DNA from: Parvularcula maris
GTDB lineage: Bacteria; Pseudomonadota; Alphaproteobacteria; Caulobacterales; Parvularculaceae
NCBI RefSeq assembly: GCF_024505085.1
Contig: NZ_JANIBC010000004.1
Span: 145,275 to 209,274 of the forward strand
Direction of reading: 5' to 3'
Length of the DNA: 64,000 nt
In this document: one piece after another, positions 56,001 through 63,767 of the stretch
Layout of the letters: every line of letters starts with the position of its first letter
Numbering within the stretch: position 1 is the stretch's first letter
Position numbers and translations under genes: made by a program
The notes under the pieces: generated by a model
Seen by the model: only the letters and a program-made list of their open reading frames with translations
The model's database searches: none
Told to the model about the DNA's origin: nothing

Positions 56001-56144
56001 ACGGCCGGTGTGCAGAACGTGTTCGATGCGGCCCCGCCGCTCGTCGACCAGGGCGAAGCTCCTGCGCGGACGAACATCGTCGTGCAGTCCGGCTACGACC
56101 TGATCGGTCGCCGCGCGTTCATCAACGCACGGAAGACCTTCTAA
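53046..56144 (+). CDS. TonB-dependent outer-membrane receptor
   Basis: The protein has 1032 residues. A signal peptide (RLLAASTMLTAFATSAMAQ) leads to the plug: DEIVVTGSRLRRNEFNSISP, then SLRGLGPERTLLLVNGRRLA and VDGA-like LLTDGASSIYGSDAVAGVAN. The large barrel ends in LIGRRAFINARKTF, with the final Phe for BAM insertion. DxD-rich loops (VDVDDVDEDGDRNEP) may bind calcium. Plug and size suit the group that takes up sugars, peptides or other large nutrients; the ligand is unknown. AAGGGC before ATG 53046. Ends at two hairpins. Confidence 0.93.
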   Translation: MSGNRDLLRLLAASTMLTAFATSAMAQDAPIEITPQAEEAEERGDEIVVTGSRLRRNEFNSISPVQVIDADTSRLSGLATASDFITQSPVVTGAQLDSSINAGSPTAAVEGVGAGGVGANNVSLRGLGPERTLLLVNGRRLAPSGVRGAPVAPDLNLIPGLAVETVELLTDGASSIYGSDAVAGVANIILKKDFEGFEVAGQWSQPFEDGGRVAQIGFLAGTGNDRGSVMFAGEYFHRETVLVGDRPDFNDCLRDIDLADNGEIFSVCADARPANAAVTLPQFFVYRTPGFTSDGLPEGFSTNADLVARGINRRTLDVYGLQDEERATQLLAGVERYNIFTSGDYEIMENLEFYFEASFAQRTVEEDLTNEQIFPGVPGLIPQEDENGNIIVDVDDVDEDGDRNEPLLVDNPLNPFAGDALPVVSSLSLPQERESTVSNLRLVGGFTGDIPPLADKNWVYDVGLTFDRSYGTATQPILREDALRQSLDTLRLDSDGNPICGTPRTALTFGFLTPEDCVVVDFFNDSLYTITGGIGDFATPEERDFLRGRAFNTTEIEQRQAYGLFTGDMFDMPAGTVGLALGIEYRELEIESLNDIVRQNGLAASEVPDIENDTIGRTWLFEVFGETEVPIHETVSVNLSGRYTEEKNFGNKFTYSVKGNFEPTDWLRLRATYGTTFRAPNLRDQFLAGQAGTIGGGNDPCLVPNDANDGGTYDPTGDQRPQALLDQCVADGADPTALGLGAVTGIPIQTGGSVDLEAETSDSLTAGVVFDAKPFTDAFDFDLSVTYFEIDIEDTVQETSAAGTLGACYSANPDPNACARVTRNPGSGTVSLVRAPFINIGSVKTSGIDYVARFGMDLDGFGETFNDTRLGLTFAATQTLEYDQDVDPSDDFVENFAGTIGFPEFSFLSNITVERGAFTGLWRSRYFGKGQQEASDDFADTTGDEFGATACDIAGYVGQCRDVDFVDNYVMHDASVSYAADSWTITAGVQNVFDAAPPLVDQGEAPARTNIVVQSGYDLIGRRAFINARKTF

Positions 56145-56159
56145 GTCTGAAGCTACGAC

Positions 56160-56185
56160 GCCCTGCGGAGTTGTCTCCGCAGGGC
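56160..56185 (+). terminator. Hairpin after the TonB receptor gene
   Basis: GCCCTGCGGAG and CTCCGCAGGGC form a perfect 11-bp stem with a TTGT loop. No T-run follows, so it may help the next hairpin or protect the 3' end. Confidence 0.6.
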
Positions 56186-56190
56186 AAGCT

Positions 56191-56229
56191 AAAAGGCCCG
56201 CAAACCTGACGAGGTTTGCGGGCCTTTTT
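56191..56229. terminator. Two-way intrinsic terminator
   Basis: AAAAGGCCCGCAAACC pairs with GGTTTGCGGGCCTTTT. The A-run and T-run at the two ends let it stop transcripts from both the TonB receptor (+) and the converging peptidoglycan-binding protein (-). Confidence 0.92.
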
Positions 56230-56263
56230 GTTGGTGAAACTCGTATCTAGAGCAGCGTGGAGA

Positions 56264-56977
56264 TCAGCCGCCCTTCTTGCCGAAGGGGCTGGAGACCGGC
56301 TCCATGTCGATCTTGGGCATGGGCGCTTGAGCGGCGGGGCGGCCGGGGGCTTGCGCCTGGCGCTGTCCGGGGCCTGCGGGGGGCACCTGGCCTGCGAAGA
56401 CCGCGATCATGGTGCGGGTGTCCGGGAAGCCGGTGGCGGGGAGGCCCATCTGGGTCTGGTAGGCGGCGAGAGCCTTCTGGCTGCCGGGGCCGAAATCGCC
56501 GTCCACGGTGATGGCCTGACCGCTATCCTTGAGGCGCTGCTGCAGGCGGCGGATGACCGTGGGGTACATGGCCGTCTCCTGGCCCGCGACCTTGATCGGC
56601 CTCATCTGCTCGGCCTTGGTCACGCGCTCGCCGCCAAGCCCGCGGATGAGCTGGGTGGCGGCGACGGCCACGGGCTGCTGGGGCATCTGGTTGCAGGTGG
56701 CGGCCAGCGCGTTGGCCAGCACCTGGTCGTCCTGCCAGCTCACGAGGTCGTAGGCGCCGTCCATAAACATGTTGGCGGCGGAGAGGTAGCCCGAAAGCCA
56801 GGTCATCACGAGGGGCGCTTCCTGGCTGCCCTGCTCGGCGGACTGGAGGAACGCGCCGCAGGGAAGAAGGCCGATGCCCTTCACGGCGTAGCGGCCATCG
56901 GGATCGCCTGCGTGCGCCGTGCCCAGCATCGGCAGTAGGGCTGCGGCGGCAAGAACGGTCTTCTTCAGCGAAGGCAT
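56264..56977 (-). CDS. Exported peptidoglycan-binding-domain protein
   Basis: The protein has 237 residues. The signal is SLKKTVLAAAALLPMLGTAHA. A domain of unknown type (about 25-140) contains two Cys (LLPCGAF and ATCNQM). A PG_binding_1 domain near 142-200 follows: VIRRLQQRLKDSGQAITVDG, DFGPGSQKALAAYQTQMGLP. The end is Pro- and Gln-rich. It should bind the cell wall in the periplasm. ATG at 56977 is chosen because GAGGAG precedes it; the frame opens further up to 57073. Confidence 0.85.
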   Translation of the reverse strand: MPSLKKTVLAAAALLPMLGTAHAGDPDGRYAVKGIGLLPCGAFLQSAEQGSQEAPLVMTWLSGYLSAANMFMDGAYDLVSWQDDQVLANALAATCNQMPQQPVAVAATQLIRGLGGERVTKAEQMRPIKVAGQETAMYPTVIRRLQQRLKDSGQAITVDGDFGPGSQKALAAYQTQMGLPATGFPDTRTMIAVFAGQVPPAGPGQRQAQAPGRPAAQAPMPKIDMEPVSSPFGKKGG

Positions 56978-57171
56978 AAAACAGCTCCTCAACTCATGGG
57001 GCGTCTGGTTCTGCGTGATCGAATGGATCGGCACCCCGCCCGAAGATGCCCCCTGCGGCCGCTCTTTCAACACGAGAGCGTTACAATTTCTAGGTGGTGG
57101 AGATGGGGAATTGGAAAGGCGTTCGCGGGTGTGCTCTTCCGAAAGGGCCGCGGATCGCCTATCTGCCGCGG

Positions 57172-58341
57172 ATGGAACCTGTCTCGCTCAGCAAAGCCGC
57201 TGCCTCCCTCGACCTCGGCGTGCCCAAGGGCTCGCGTGTGGTCGTGGCCATGTCCGGCGGGGTGGACAGCACGGTCACGGCGGCCCTGGTCAAGGCGGCG
57301 GGCTACGATGCCGTGGGCATCACCCTGCAGCTCTACGACCACGGGGTCGCCATCCAGAAGAAGGGTGCCTGCTGCGCCGGCCAGGACATCGCCGATGCGC
57401 GGGCCGCGGCCGATCAGATCGGCATCCCCCACTATGTCCTCGACTATGAAAGCCGGTTCTCTGAAGCCGTCATGGAGGACTTCGCCGACACCTACCTCGC
57501 AGGGGCGACGCCGATCCCCTGCGTGCGCTGCAACCAGAGCGTCAAGTTCAAGGACCTCCTCGGCACGGCCCGAGACCTCGGCGCCGAGGCCATGGCGACG
57601 GGGCACTATATCCGCCGCGAGCTGGGGCCGAGCGGTCCCGAGCTTCACCGGGCAGAGGATGCAGGCAAGGATCAGAGCTACTTTCTCTTCGCCACCACGC
57701 GGGAACAGCTCGATTTCCTGCGCTTTCCCCTCGGCGCCTACCCGAAAAGCGTGACCAGGAGCCTCGCGGGGGAGATGGGGCTGGCGGTGGCCGACAAGCC
57801 GGACAGCCAGGACATCTGCTTCGTGCCGGAGGGCAAGTACACCTCCGTGGTCGAACGGCTGCGCCCAGGCTCGGCCGAGCCAGGTGAGATCGTCAGTAAG
57901 TCAGGCGAGGTGCTGGGCCGCCACGCAGGGGTCATCCACTACACGGTGGGCCAGCGGCGTGGCCTCGGCATTGGCGGGATGGAGGAGCCCCTCTACGTGG
58001 TCGGCATCGATGCGGCGAAGCGTCAGGTCATCGTCGGCCCGCAGGAGGCGCTGCTGACGAGGCGTGTGCTGCTGAAGGAGCTCAACTGGATCGGCGACGG
58101 CGCGGACATTCCCGACGGTTTGCCGATCAGGGTCAAGCTTCGCTCCACAAGGCCCCCGGCCCCAGCGCGGCTAGGGGTATTGGGCGGACAGCCCTATGTC
58201 GATCTGGAGACGCCCGAGGCGGGGGTCGCGCCGGGCCAGGCCTGCGTCTTCTACGGGGCTGAAAGCTCGCGCGTGCTTGGCGGCGGATGGATCACCGGCA
58301 CGGTGGCGGCCGCGGACATGCCGGAGCGATCCGCAGCCTGA
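57172..58341 (+). CDS. mnmA: tRNA 2-thiouridylase MnmA
   Basis: The protein has 389 residues. The ATP-pyrophosphatase motif SGGVDS is at 28-33, the catalytic Cys is in [16 protein letters not shown], and the second Cys in [11 protein letters not shown]. The C-terminal beta domain ends with [15 protein letters not shown]-like [17 protein letters not shown]. It puts sulfur on U34 of tRNA-Lys, -Glu and -Gln. The ATG at 57172 fits family N-termini better than the open frame from 57094. Convergent with a small gene 7 bp on. Confidence 0.95.
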   Translation: MEPVSLSKAAASLDLGVPKGSRVVVAMSGGVDSTVTAALVKAAGYDAVGITLQLYDHGVAIQKKGACCAGQDIADARAAADQIGIPHYVLDYESRFSEAVMEDFADTYLAGATPIPCVRCNQSVKFKDLLGTARDLGAEAMATGHYIRRELGPSGPELHRAEDAGKDQSYFLFATTREQLDFLRFPLGAYPKSVTRSLAGEMGLAVADKPDSQDICFVPEGKYTSVVERLRPGSAEPGEIVSKSGEVLGRHAGVIHYTVGQRRGLGIGGMEEPLYVVGIDAAKRQVIVGPQEALLTRRVLLKELNWIGDGADIPDGLPIRVKLRSTRPPAPARLGVLGGQPYVDLETPEAGVAPGQACVFYGAESSRVLGGGWITGTVAAADMPERSAA

Positions 58342-58348
58342 GGAACGG

Positions 58349-58651
58349 CTAGTCGTTCAGCTCGAGACCGGTCGGCTTCTTCGGAAGGTCCATCTCGGGC
58401 AGAGCGGTCGTCTCCGACTGCGCCTCCAGATGGGCGGCGATGGCGTGGGCGGCCTGATCGTCGAGGCGGGTGCCCGGCTCCGCCGCGCCTGCGGTGAAGT
58501 CGGGTGTCTCGGCAAGATCGCCCTCCGTCTTCAACGAGACGCTCTCCAGTGGGGGAGCGGAGCGGAGGGAACGGCGGGCGAGGTCGCAGGACTGGCCGAT
58601 GGCGGCCCCGAGGCGGTCGAGCTGCTCGATATAGAGGTCAAACGGGTTCAT
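58349..58651 (-). CDS. Small acidic protein, unknown
   Basis: The protein has 100 residues. MNPFDLYIEQLDRLGAAIGQ starts a helix, then a charged low-complexity part rich in Glu, Pro and Ala. No membrane segment or known domain. AAGGAG 7 nt before ATG 58651 supports the start; the frame extends to 58705 without support. It lies 90 bp from the next small gene on the same strand. It may be a phasin-like or scaffold protein, but that is a guess. Confidence 0.65.
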   Translation of the reverse strand: MNPFDLYIEQLDRLGAAIGQSCDLARRSLRSAPPLESVSLKTEGDLAETPDFTAGAAEPGTRLDDQAAHAIAAHLEAQSETTALPEMDLPKKPTGLELND

Positions 58652-58741
58652 GATGGCTCCTTGTCCAAGCGCCATTCTGCGCCTTCTCGCACCTGCAGCA
58701 TACACCGTATGCTGTAACCTAGCCGGAACGTGAGTCCCGCT

Positions 58742-59053
58742 TCAGGCGACCCATTCGGCGAGGCGCGCATCGGTCAGCGCGGGCTCGAACCCCGGTACCG
58801 CTGGCTCCTGCTCGGACGCGCGAGACAGGCGGGTCAGGATGCTGTCCGCATGGGCATTGAGAAGGCGCAGGCCCTCCTCGCGGTGCTCTTGGGTAGCACC
58901 GGAGGCCGGGTCCTGCCGGGCGAAGACGCTCGGCGCCATCATCATCCGCCAGAAGCTCATCTGAAGGTCGAAGCAGCAGCGTTGACTGTCGAGAAAGGAA
59001 CAAAAGACATCCTGAGCCGGATTCTGTTCCGCGGTTTCTTTCTGGTTTGTCAT
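58742..59053 (-). CDS. Small helical protein, unknown
   Basis: The protein has 103 residues. It begins MTNQKETAEQNPAQDVFCSF with a helix carrying CSFLDSQRCCFDLQMSFWRM, three Cys and aromatic residues. A tail with helical segment LLNAHADSILTRLSRASE follows. TAGGAG precedes the ATG. No family recognised; helix style is somewhat like phasin or polyhydroxyalkanoate-linked proteins. Same strand as the 58349-58651 gene, but no direct overlap. Confidence 0.65.
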   Translation of the reverse strand: MTNQKETAEQNPAQDVFCSFLDSQRCCFDLQMSFWRMMMAPSVFARQDPASGATQEHREEGLRLLNAHADSILTRLSRASEQEPAVPGFEPALTDARLAEWVA

Positions 59054-59220
59054 GACTTGCTCCTACCTGCACTGCAAAGAACGCCCTCGGCACAAGAAAA
59101 GCAACAGTGAACAAGTCACATAGTGTGGAACCAAAGGGGCGCGAAACGTGCGCAAGCGCCTGTTGAAGCGCGTGGCGGGCGCTGCCATAAGCCGCGGCGA
59201 AACCAGACCGGACGGCTGCC

Positions 59221-60414
59221 ATGAACATCCACGAGTACCAGGCCAAAGAGCTTCTGAAATCCTACGGCGCGCCCGTCGCGAACGGTGTCATCGTCATGAA
59301 CGCCGCCGAGGCCGAGGCGAAGGCGAAGGAGCTCCCCGGCCCCCTCTGGGTGGTGAAGGCGCAGATCCATGCAGGCGGCCGCGGCAAAGGCCACTTCAAG
59401 GAAGCCGCCGCTGGCGAGAAAGGCGGCGTGCGCCTCGCCAAGTCCGCCGAAGAGGCCGCCGAGCAGGCGAAAAAGATGCTAGGCAACACCCTGGTCACCA
59501 TCCAGACCGGCGAAGAGGGCAAGGAGGTCGGCCGTGTCTATTTCGAGGACGGCGCCGACATCGAGAAGGAGCTCTACCTCTCCGTCCTGGTCGACCGCGG
59601 CACCGGCAAGGTGGCGTTCATCGCCTCCACGGAAGGCGGCATGGACATCGAGGCCGTCGCGGAAGAGACCCCTGAGAAGATCGCCACCGTCACCGTCGAG
59701 CCGAAAGACGGCGTCACTGACGAAGTCGCCAACAAGATCGTCAGCGCGCTGAAGCTCGAAGGGCAGGGCGCCGATGACGGCCGCGAGCTCGTGCGTACCC
59801 TCTACAAGGCCTTCACCGAGAAGGACATGGCGATGCTGGAGATCAACCCGCTGATCGTCATGCCCGACGGCCGCCTCAGGGTGCTCGACGCCAAGGTCGG
59901 CTTCGACCCCAACGCCTCCTTCCGCCACCCCGACATCGAGAAGCTCCGTGACGAGAGCGAAGAGGACGAGCTGGAGCTCAAGGCCAACGAGTTCGACCTC
60001 GCCTATGTCAAGCTCGACGGCAATATCGGCTGCATGGTCAACGGGGCCGGCCTCGCCATGGCGACCATGGACATCATCAAGCATTACGGCGCCGAGCCCG
60101 CCAACTTCCTCGATGTCGGCGGCGGCGCCACCAAGGAGAAGGTGACCGAGGCCTTCAAGATCATCACCTCCGACCCCGGCGTCGAGGGTATCCTGGTCAA
60201 CATCTTCGGCGGCATTATGCGCTGCGACGTCATCGCCGAGGGCGTCCTGGCCGCCGTTCAGGAAGTCGGCCTCAAAGTGCCGCTGGTGGTCCGCCTGGAA
60301 GGCACCAATGTCGACGAGGGCAAGGCCATCATCAACGGCTCCGACCTCGACGTGATCTCGGCCGACGACCTCGAAGACGCCGCCAGCAAGATCGTCAAGG
60401 CGGTGAAGGGGTAG
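59221..60414 (+). CDS. sucC: Succinate-CoA ligase, beta subunit
   Basis: The protein has 397 residues. It begins [20 protein letters not shown], an ATP-grasp enzyme. [16 protein letters not shown] (nucleotide site), [53 protein letters not shown] and [13 protein letters not shown] are all clear. It makes ATP (or GTP) from succinyl-CoA in the TCA cycle and needs the alpha subunit SucD. sucD is not next to it or elsewhere in the window, which is unusual. A DUF547 gene follows 105 bp later. Confidence 0.97.
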   Translation: MNIHEYQAKELLKSYGAPVANGVIVMNAAEAEAKAKELPGPLWVVKAQIHAGGRGKGHFKEAAAGEKGGVRLAKSAEEAAEQAKKMLGNTLVTIQTGEEGKEVGRVYFEDGADIEKELYLSVLVDRGTGKVAFIASTEGGMDIEAVAEETPEKIATVTVEPKDGVTDEVANKIVSALKLEGQGADDGRELVRTLYKAFTEKDMAMLEINPLIVMPDGRLRVLDAKVGFDPNASFRHPDIEKLRDESEEDELELKANEFDLAYVKLDGNIGCMVNGAGLAMATMDIIKHYGAEPANFLDVGGGATKEKVTEAFKIITSDPGVEGILVNIFGGIMRCDVIAEGVLAAVQEVGLKVPLVVRLEGTNVDEGKAIINGSDLDVISADDLEDAASKIVKAVKG

Positions 60415-60519
60415 GCCTCCGCCGAGTAGAAAATCTCGTGCCCCTGGCGCTTGCAATCAGCGTGTAAAGACACCAGCATTGCAGGACGTTCAGGGGATTT
60501 GGAGACGGTGGTGGAACCT

Positions 60520-61644
60520 ATGTCGAGAAGGCTGCAGACAAGCTGGTCATGGACCTTGATCAGCTTGTTGCTCCTGGCGCTGTGCTTCGATCAGGCTTCG
60601 GGTCAAGATAGGGATCGTCTCGAACTCTTCGAACCGCGACCCACGAACAGTCGGGATATCGACTACACCGTCTTCAACGAGTTCTTGGAGACCTACGTCC
60701 TCAATACGGGACCTTCTCTACGCAAGCGGTTGGGTCCGCCTCCGAAGGTGACGGGGACGAACACCCGGCGCGGCCATCACTCTCCGTACAGGCTTGAAGG
60801 CAACAAGATCGTCTTCTCTTTGATGGCCGTTCCGGAGCGAGGCCTTCCACGCGAGTATGTCGACACACTCGTCAAGATCGCCAACCAAACCGACCTTCAG
60901 GCCTTTCCCCGCAACGAGCAGTTGGCGTTCTGGTTCAACCTCCACAACATGCTGGTGATCAGGGAGCTTGCCGAAAACTATCCTGTCCCGCGGCCCGGTG
61001 CCATCAAGCCGAAAGGCAACAGGGAGCGGCTGCACCAGGCGAAGCTGGTGACGATCCGCGGCGTCGATCTATCGCTCGAAGATATCCGTATCGGGATTGT
61101 CTATCGCTACTGGACCGACCCCAGGGTGATGTACGGCTTCTTCCATGGCGATATCGCCAGCCCCAATATTCGATCGGAGGCGTGGAGCGGCAGGAACGTG
61201 TCTCGCCACCTCAGTGAGAACGCCACCGAGTTCGTCAACTCCCTACGAGGCATCAACGATACGTTCGGATCCGTTCGCGTGTCGCCTATCTACAAGGAAG
61301 CGGACGGGACGCTGTTCGATCCATGGGAGCCCAGCCTCCGTCAGCATCTCATGCGGTTTGCCGACGCGGAGGTACGGTTAGTCGTCAGCGGTGCCGAACG
61401 CCTTCGCGTCGGGAATCGCGAGACCGCCATCGCCGACCTTGCAGGGGGCTACCGAGAGGTCGTGAACAGCCCCATTCAGATGGCGGAGTTCGGCGGCGGG
61501 TTGGCAACGAAACTTCCTCCGAGCGCGGTCGATCTCAGGCGCGAGATCTACCGCAAGAATGTAGAACTCTACCAAACCCGTGGCCGTGTCGTGATCGTCG
61601 ATGAGGGTAGCGAAGTCTCCAGCGAAGGGGACAAGGTAGAGTAG
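60520..61644 (+). CDS. Exported DUF547 protein
   Basis: The protein has 374 residues. A signal (SWTLISLLLLALCFDQASG) is followed by DUF547, with NEQLAFWFNLHNMLVIRELA as its hallmark and RVMYGFFHGDIASPNIR after it. The enzymatic role is unknown; some homologues sit with lipid or peptidase genes. ATG at 60520 chosen over an open frame from 60451, since the signal starts there. Composition is a bit more AT-rich than sucC. A 151-bp gap to the next gene holds no terminator I can recognise. Confidence 0.85.
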   Translation: MSRRLQTSWSWTLISLLLLALCFDQASGQDRDRLELFEPRPTNSRDIDYTVFNEFLETYVLNTGPSLRKRLGPPPKVTGTNTRRGHHSPYRLEGNKIVFSLMAVPERGLPREYVDTLVKIANQTDLQAFPRNEQLAFWFNLHNMLVIRELAENYPVPRPGAIKPKGNRERLHQAKLVTIRGVDLSLEDIRIGIVYRYWTDPRVMYGFFHGDIASPNIRSEAWSGRNVSRHLSENATEFVNSLRGINDTFGSVRVSPIYKEADGTLFDPWEPSLRQHLMRFADAEVRLVVSGAERLRVGNRETAIADLAGGYREVVNSPIQMAEFGGGLATKLPPSAVDLRREIYRKNVELYQTRGRVVIVDEGSEVSSEGDKVE

Positions 61645-61795
61645 CGTCCGGACCGGAAGCCAGCCCGTAGGACGAACCACGAAACTTCCGGTTTTCGTCC
61701 TGTCGACGGTTTGTCGGTGCGGGTAGTGGTCCTGACGGACGGTCTATCCCATCCGTGCTACACGGAAGGCTTGTCAGGACAGAGGTCCGGGCAAG

Positions 61796-62545
61796 ATGAA
61801 GCTGGATCGGTTCCCTGCTTCGAGCTGGAAACCCCTAGAGCGACTTAAGGGGCGACCAGTGAGCAGGATGGTGATAGCGGCAGGCCTCGCCGCATCTGCG
61901 GTGCTACTACTTCTCGGTAAGGACTATCTGCACGCATCCTTAGCGGGCTCGGTCGGGGGACGGGATTGTCCTGCGGCGCTGATCCAGGAAGCCACAGCGC
62001 GTGCCGCTCGGACCTTCCCCAACGACAACGCCGAGCCGGTCATCCGCTGCATGAAGGGGCCTGCGCTGGGTCTTCGTGTCGATTACGGTGCGAGCCACTT
62101 TCTTCCGGTCCTGCCCACACTCATCCTTTTGGGGCCGAAGGGGCAGAACACGGATGTTCTGGCCCATGAGCTTGTCCATGCAGAGGTCCGGGCGAAGACA
62201 GGGGCGCTGGTACGGTCCTACGGGCTGCCGACCTGGTTCGATGAGGGGCTGGGGATGCAGGCTGACGAGCGTGCACCGTTTCAGGACCTCGGCGATCTCG
62301 CACCTTCTCCCGGTGACTTTCCCGAGCTCGGCGAGATAGGTCGCCCCTCCACATTCTTCCGTGCGGGGAGGCAGAGCAGGCTGAACTACGGCTTCGCCCG
62401 CTGCGTGGTGGCGGGTTGGCTGGAGGCTGAGGGCACCGATCTGGACGGGTTTTTGAAAGACCAGAGCCTGCTCGGAAAGTTTCCGACCGACCGTTTCGAA
62501 CCCCACGCGGCGGCCTGCCGGGAGAGGTTGTCACAGCATTCCTGA
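61796..62545 (+). CDS. Membrane-anchored HExxH peptidase-like protein
   Basis: The protein has 249 residues. One N-terminal helix (VIAAGLAASAVLLLLGKDYL) anchors it. HELVH at 124-128 (VLAHELVHAEVR) with Glu150 in TWFDEGLGMQ 22 residues later gives the zinc set of a gluzincin (peptidase MA-like). The rest has four Cys (DCPA, IRCMKG, FARCVV and AACRE), possibly disulfides. It is a likely periplasmic protease or a processing factor; substrate unknown. No known partner in the neighbourhood. Confidence 0.75.
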   Translation: MKLDRFPASSWKPLERLKGRPVSRMVIAAGLAASAVLLLLGKDYLHASLAGSVGGRDCPAALIQEATARAARTFPNDNAEPVIRCMKGPALGLRVDYGASHFLPVLPTLILLGPKGQNTDVLAHELVHAEVRAKTGALVRSYGLPTWFDEGLGMQADERAPFQDLGDLAPSPGDFPELGEIGRPSTFFRAGRQSRLNYGFARCVVAGWLEAEGTDLDGFLKDQSLLGKFPTDRFEPHAAACRERLSQHS

Positions 62546-62632
62546 TAGGGTCCGGGATGACGGTTGGAGGTGCACACGGCCCCTAGGGCAGCTCGCGAGG
62601 CATACTGTCATCCGGCGGGGCGCACGGTGCGC

Positions 62633-62657
62633 GGCGGCACACTCTCGGTGTGCCGCC
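62633..62657. terminator. Hairpin between HExxH and CHRD genes
   Basis: GGCGGCACAC pairs with GTGTGCCGCC around TCTCG. It lies 19 bp after the CHRD stop (minus) and 88 bp after the HExxH stop (plus). No clear T-run, so a weak or Rho-linked end. Confidence 0.45.
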
Positions 62658-62676
62658 TTACTGGGTAGGCTGAGGC

Positions 62677-63366
62677 CTAGGCAGCCTTGCGCCGACGTGC
62701 GGCACCGAAGGCGGCGAGGGCCGAGCCGAACAGGATCACCGCGCCCGGAACGGGGACTTCGGAGAGCTCACCGGCCAGGGCGGGCAAGGAGGCGATGAAC
62801 TCGCCGTCCTCGTTCACACCGTGAATGACGATCTCACGCAGGAACAGGGGCAGGAGGTCCTCGACGCCGTAGCTGTCATTGCTGTCGCCCACATTGGCGA
62901 AGAGGGTCTGCGCGTTGGGCGCACTGAAGTCGAAGGTGCGGTCGTAGTCGATGCTCGTGCCGCTTTGGAAGTTGTTCGAGTTGGCTGAGCCGCTATCGGC
63001 CAGCGGCAGGATGATGGGGCCGTAGGCGGGGGCGCCCTCCGGCACGGTCAGGATGCCGTCATTGTTCGTATCGAACTCACTCTCCGGCACCGGCGTCACG
63101 CTGTCGATCGGGTCGCCGTCCACACCGTCACTGAACCGACCGTGGATGTGCATGACATGCAGGCCGTCATCGAGACCCGACGCCTGGATCTGCACCCGCA
63201 GGGTGTTGGCGACGTCGTCATACACAACAGTGGCGTTGCCGCTGCCGCCGCTGTCGTTCAGCTCGGTAAAAGTGGTGGTGTAGGTGAAGGTGGCGGCGTT
63301 CGCCCCGGCGCTCAGCGCTAGAATGGAGCCGGCGACGCATGCGCCTTTGACAATCAATCTCAACAT
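62677..63366 (-). CDS. CHRD-domain protein with C-terminal sorting signal
   Basis: The protein has 229 residues. A signal peptide (VAGSILALSAGANA) is followed by a CHRD domain with TVVYDDVANTLRVQIQASGL and DGLHVMHIHGRFSD. A calcium-style DTNNDGILTVPEG sits within. The C-terminus EVPVPGAVILFGSALAAFGA with RRRKAA is like PEP-CTERM/VPLPA-CTERM tails: a short Pro motif, a helix and Arg. The exosortase that would cut it is not in the window. Likely exported or on the cell surface. Confidence 0.82.
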   Translation of the reverse strand: MLRLIVKGACVAGSILALSAGANAATFTYTTTFTELNDSGGSGNATVVYDDVANTLRVQIQASGLDDGLHVMHIHGRFSDGVDGDPIDSVTPVPESEFDTNNDGILTVPEGAPAYGPIILPLADSGSANSNNFQSGTSIDYDRTFDFSAPNAQTLFANVGDSNDSYGVEDLLPLFLREIVIHGVNEDGEFIASLPALAGELSEVPVPGAVILFGSALAAFGAARRRKAA

Positions 63367-63516
63367 CTCGTTTTCCTCCCGTTTTCTTCTTGGGTGTTCA
63401 GCTTTGGGACGGATCGGGACCGCATAGCAACGGAACGGCCCATCACGAGGAGGAGAGATGCAAAGAAAATCAAAAGGTTCTGGCCGTTCTATCCAAGACG
63501 ACCTCCAGATATGAGA

Positions 63517-63543
63517 AAGGCGAGGCAGAATCTGCCTCGCCTT
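63517..63543 (-). terminator. Terminator of the CsbD gene
   Basis: AAGGCGAGGCAGA and TCTGCCTCGCCTT form a 13-bp palindrome with one central base. On the minus strand it ends TTTCTC and lies 20 bp after the CsbD stop. Confidence 0.75.
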
Positions 63544-63563
63544 CTTGCAGCGGCTTTCGCAGC

Positions 63564-63752
63564 CTATTTCTTGGAGAACGCGTCCTTCACGTTGCCCCAG
63601 GCTTTCTTGAGCGAGCCTTTGCGCTGGTCGTTCTCGCCTTGGCGTTCGAGGCTTTCATCGCCTGTTGCCGCGCCGACGGTCTCTTTGATCTGACCGCCTA
63701 GCTGGTCAGCGGAGCCTTCGGCCTTGGTTTCGGTGGACGTTTGATGTGCCAT
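63564..63752 (-). CDS. CsbD family stress protein
   Basis: The protein has 62 residues, the standard length. KAEGSADQLGGQIKETVGAA then ERQGENDQRKGSLKKAWGNV is the CsbD pattern: charged, hydrophilic, helical. In other bacteria CsbD-like proteins are induced by general stress and need no known partner. AAAGGAGG lies 11 nt before the ATG. It starts 15 bp after the DUF1206 stop, so the two genes are likely one operon, ended by the hairpin at 63517-63543. Confidence 0.92.
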   Translation of the reverse strand: MAHQTSTETKAEGSADQLGGQIKETVGAATGDESLERQGENDQRKGSLKKAWGNVKDAFSKK

Positions 63753-63767
63753 GTGAGCGAGCCTCCT

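Noticed and set aside
63390-63701. Plus-strand frames over the CsbD region
   Set aside because: Overlap the CsbD gene and its terminator; CsbD has a clear family match and ribosome-binding site.
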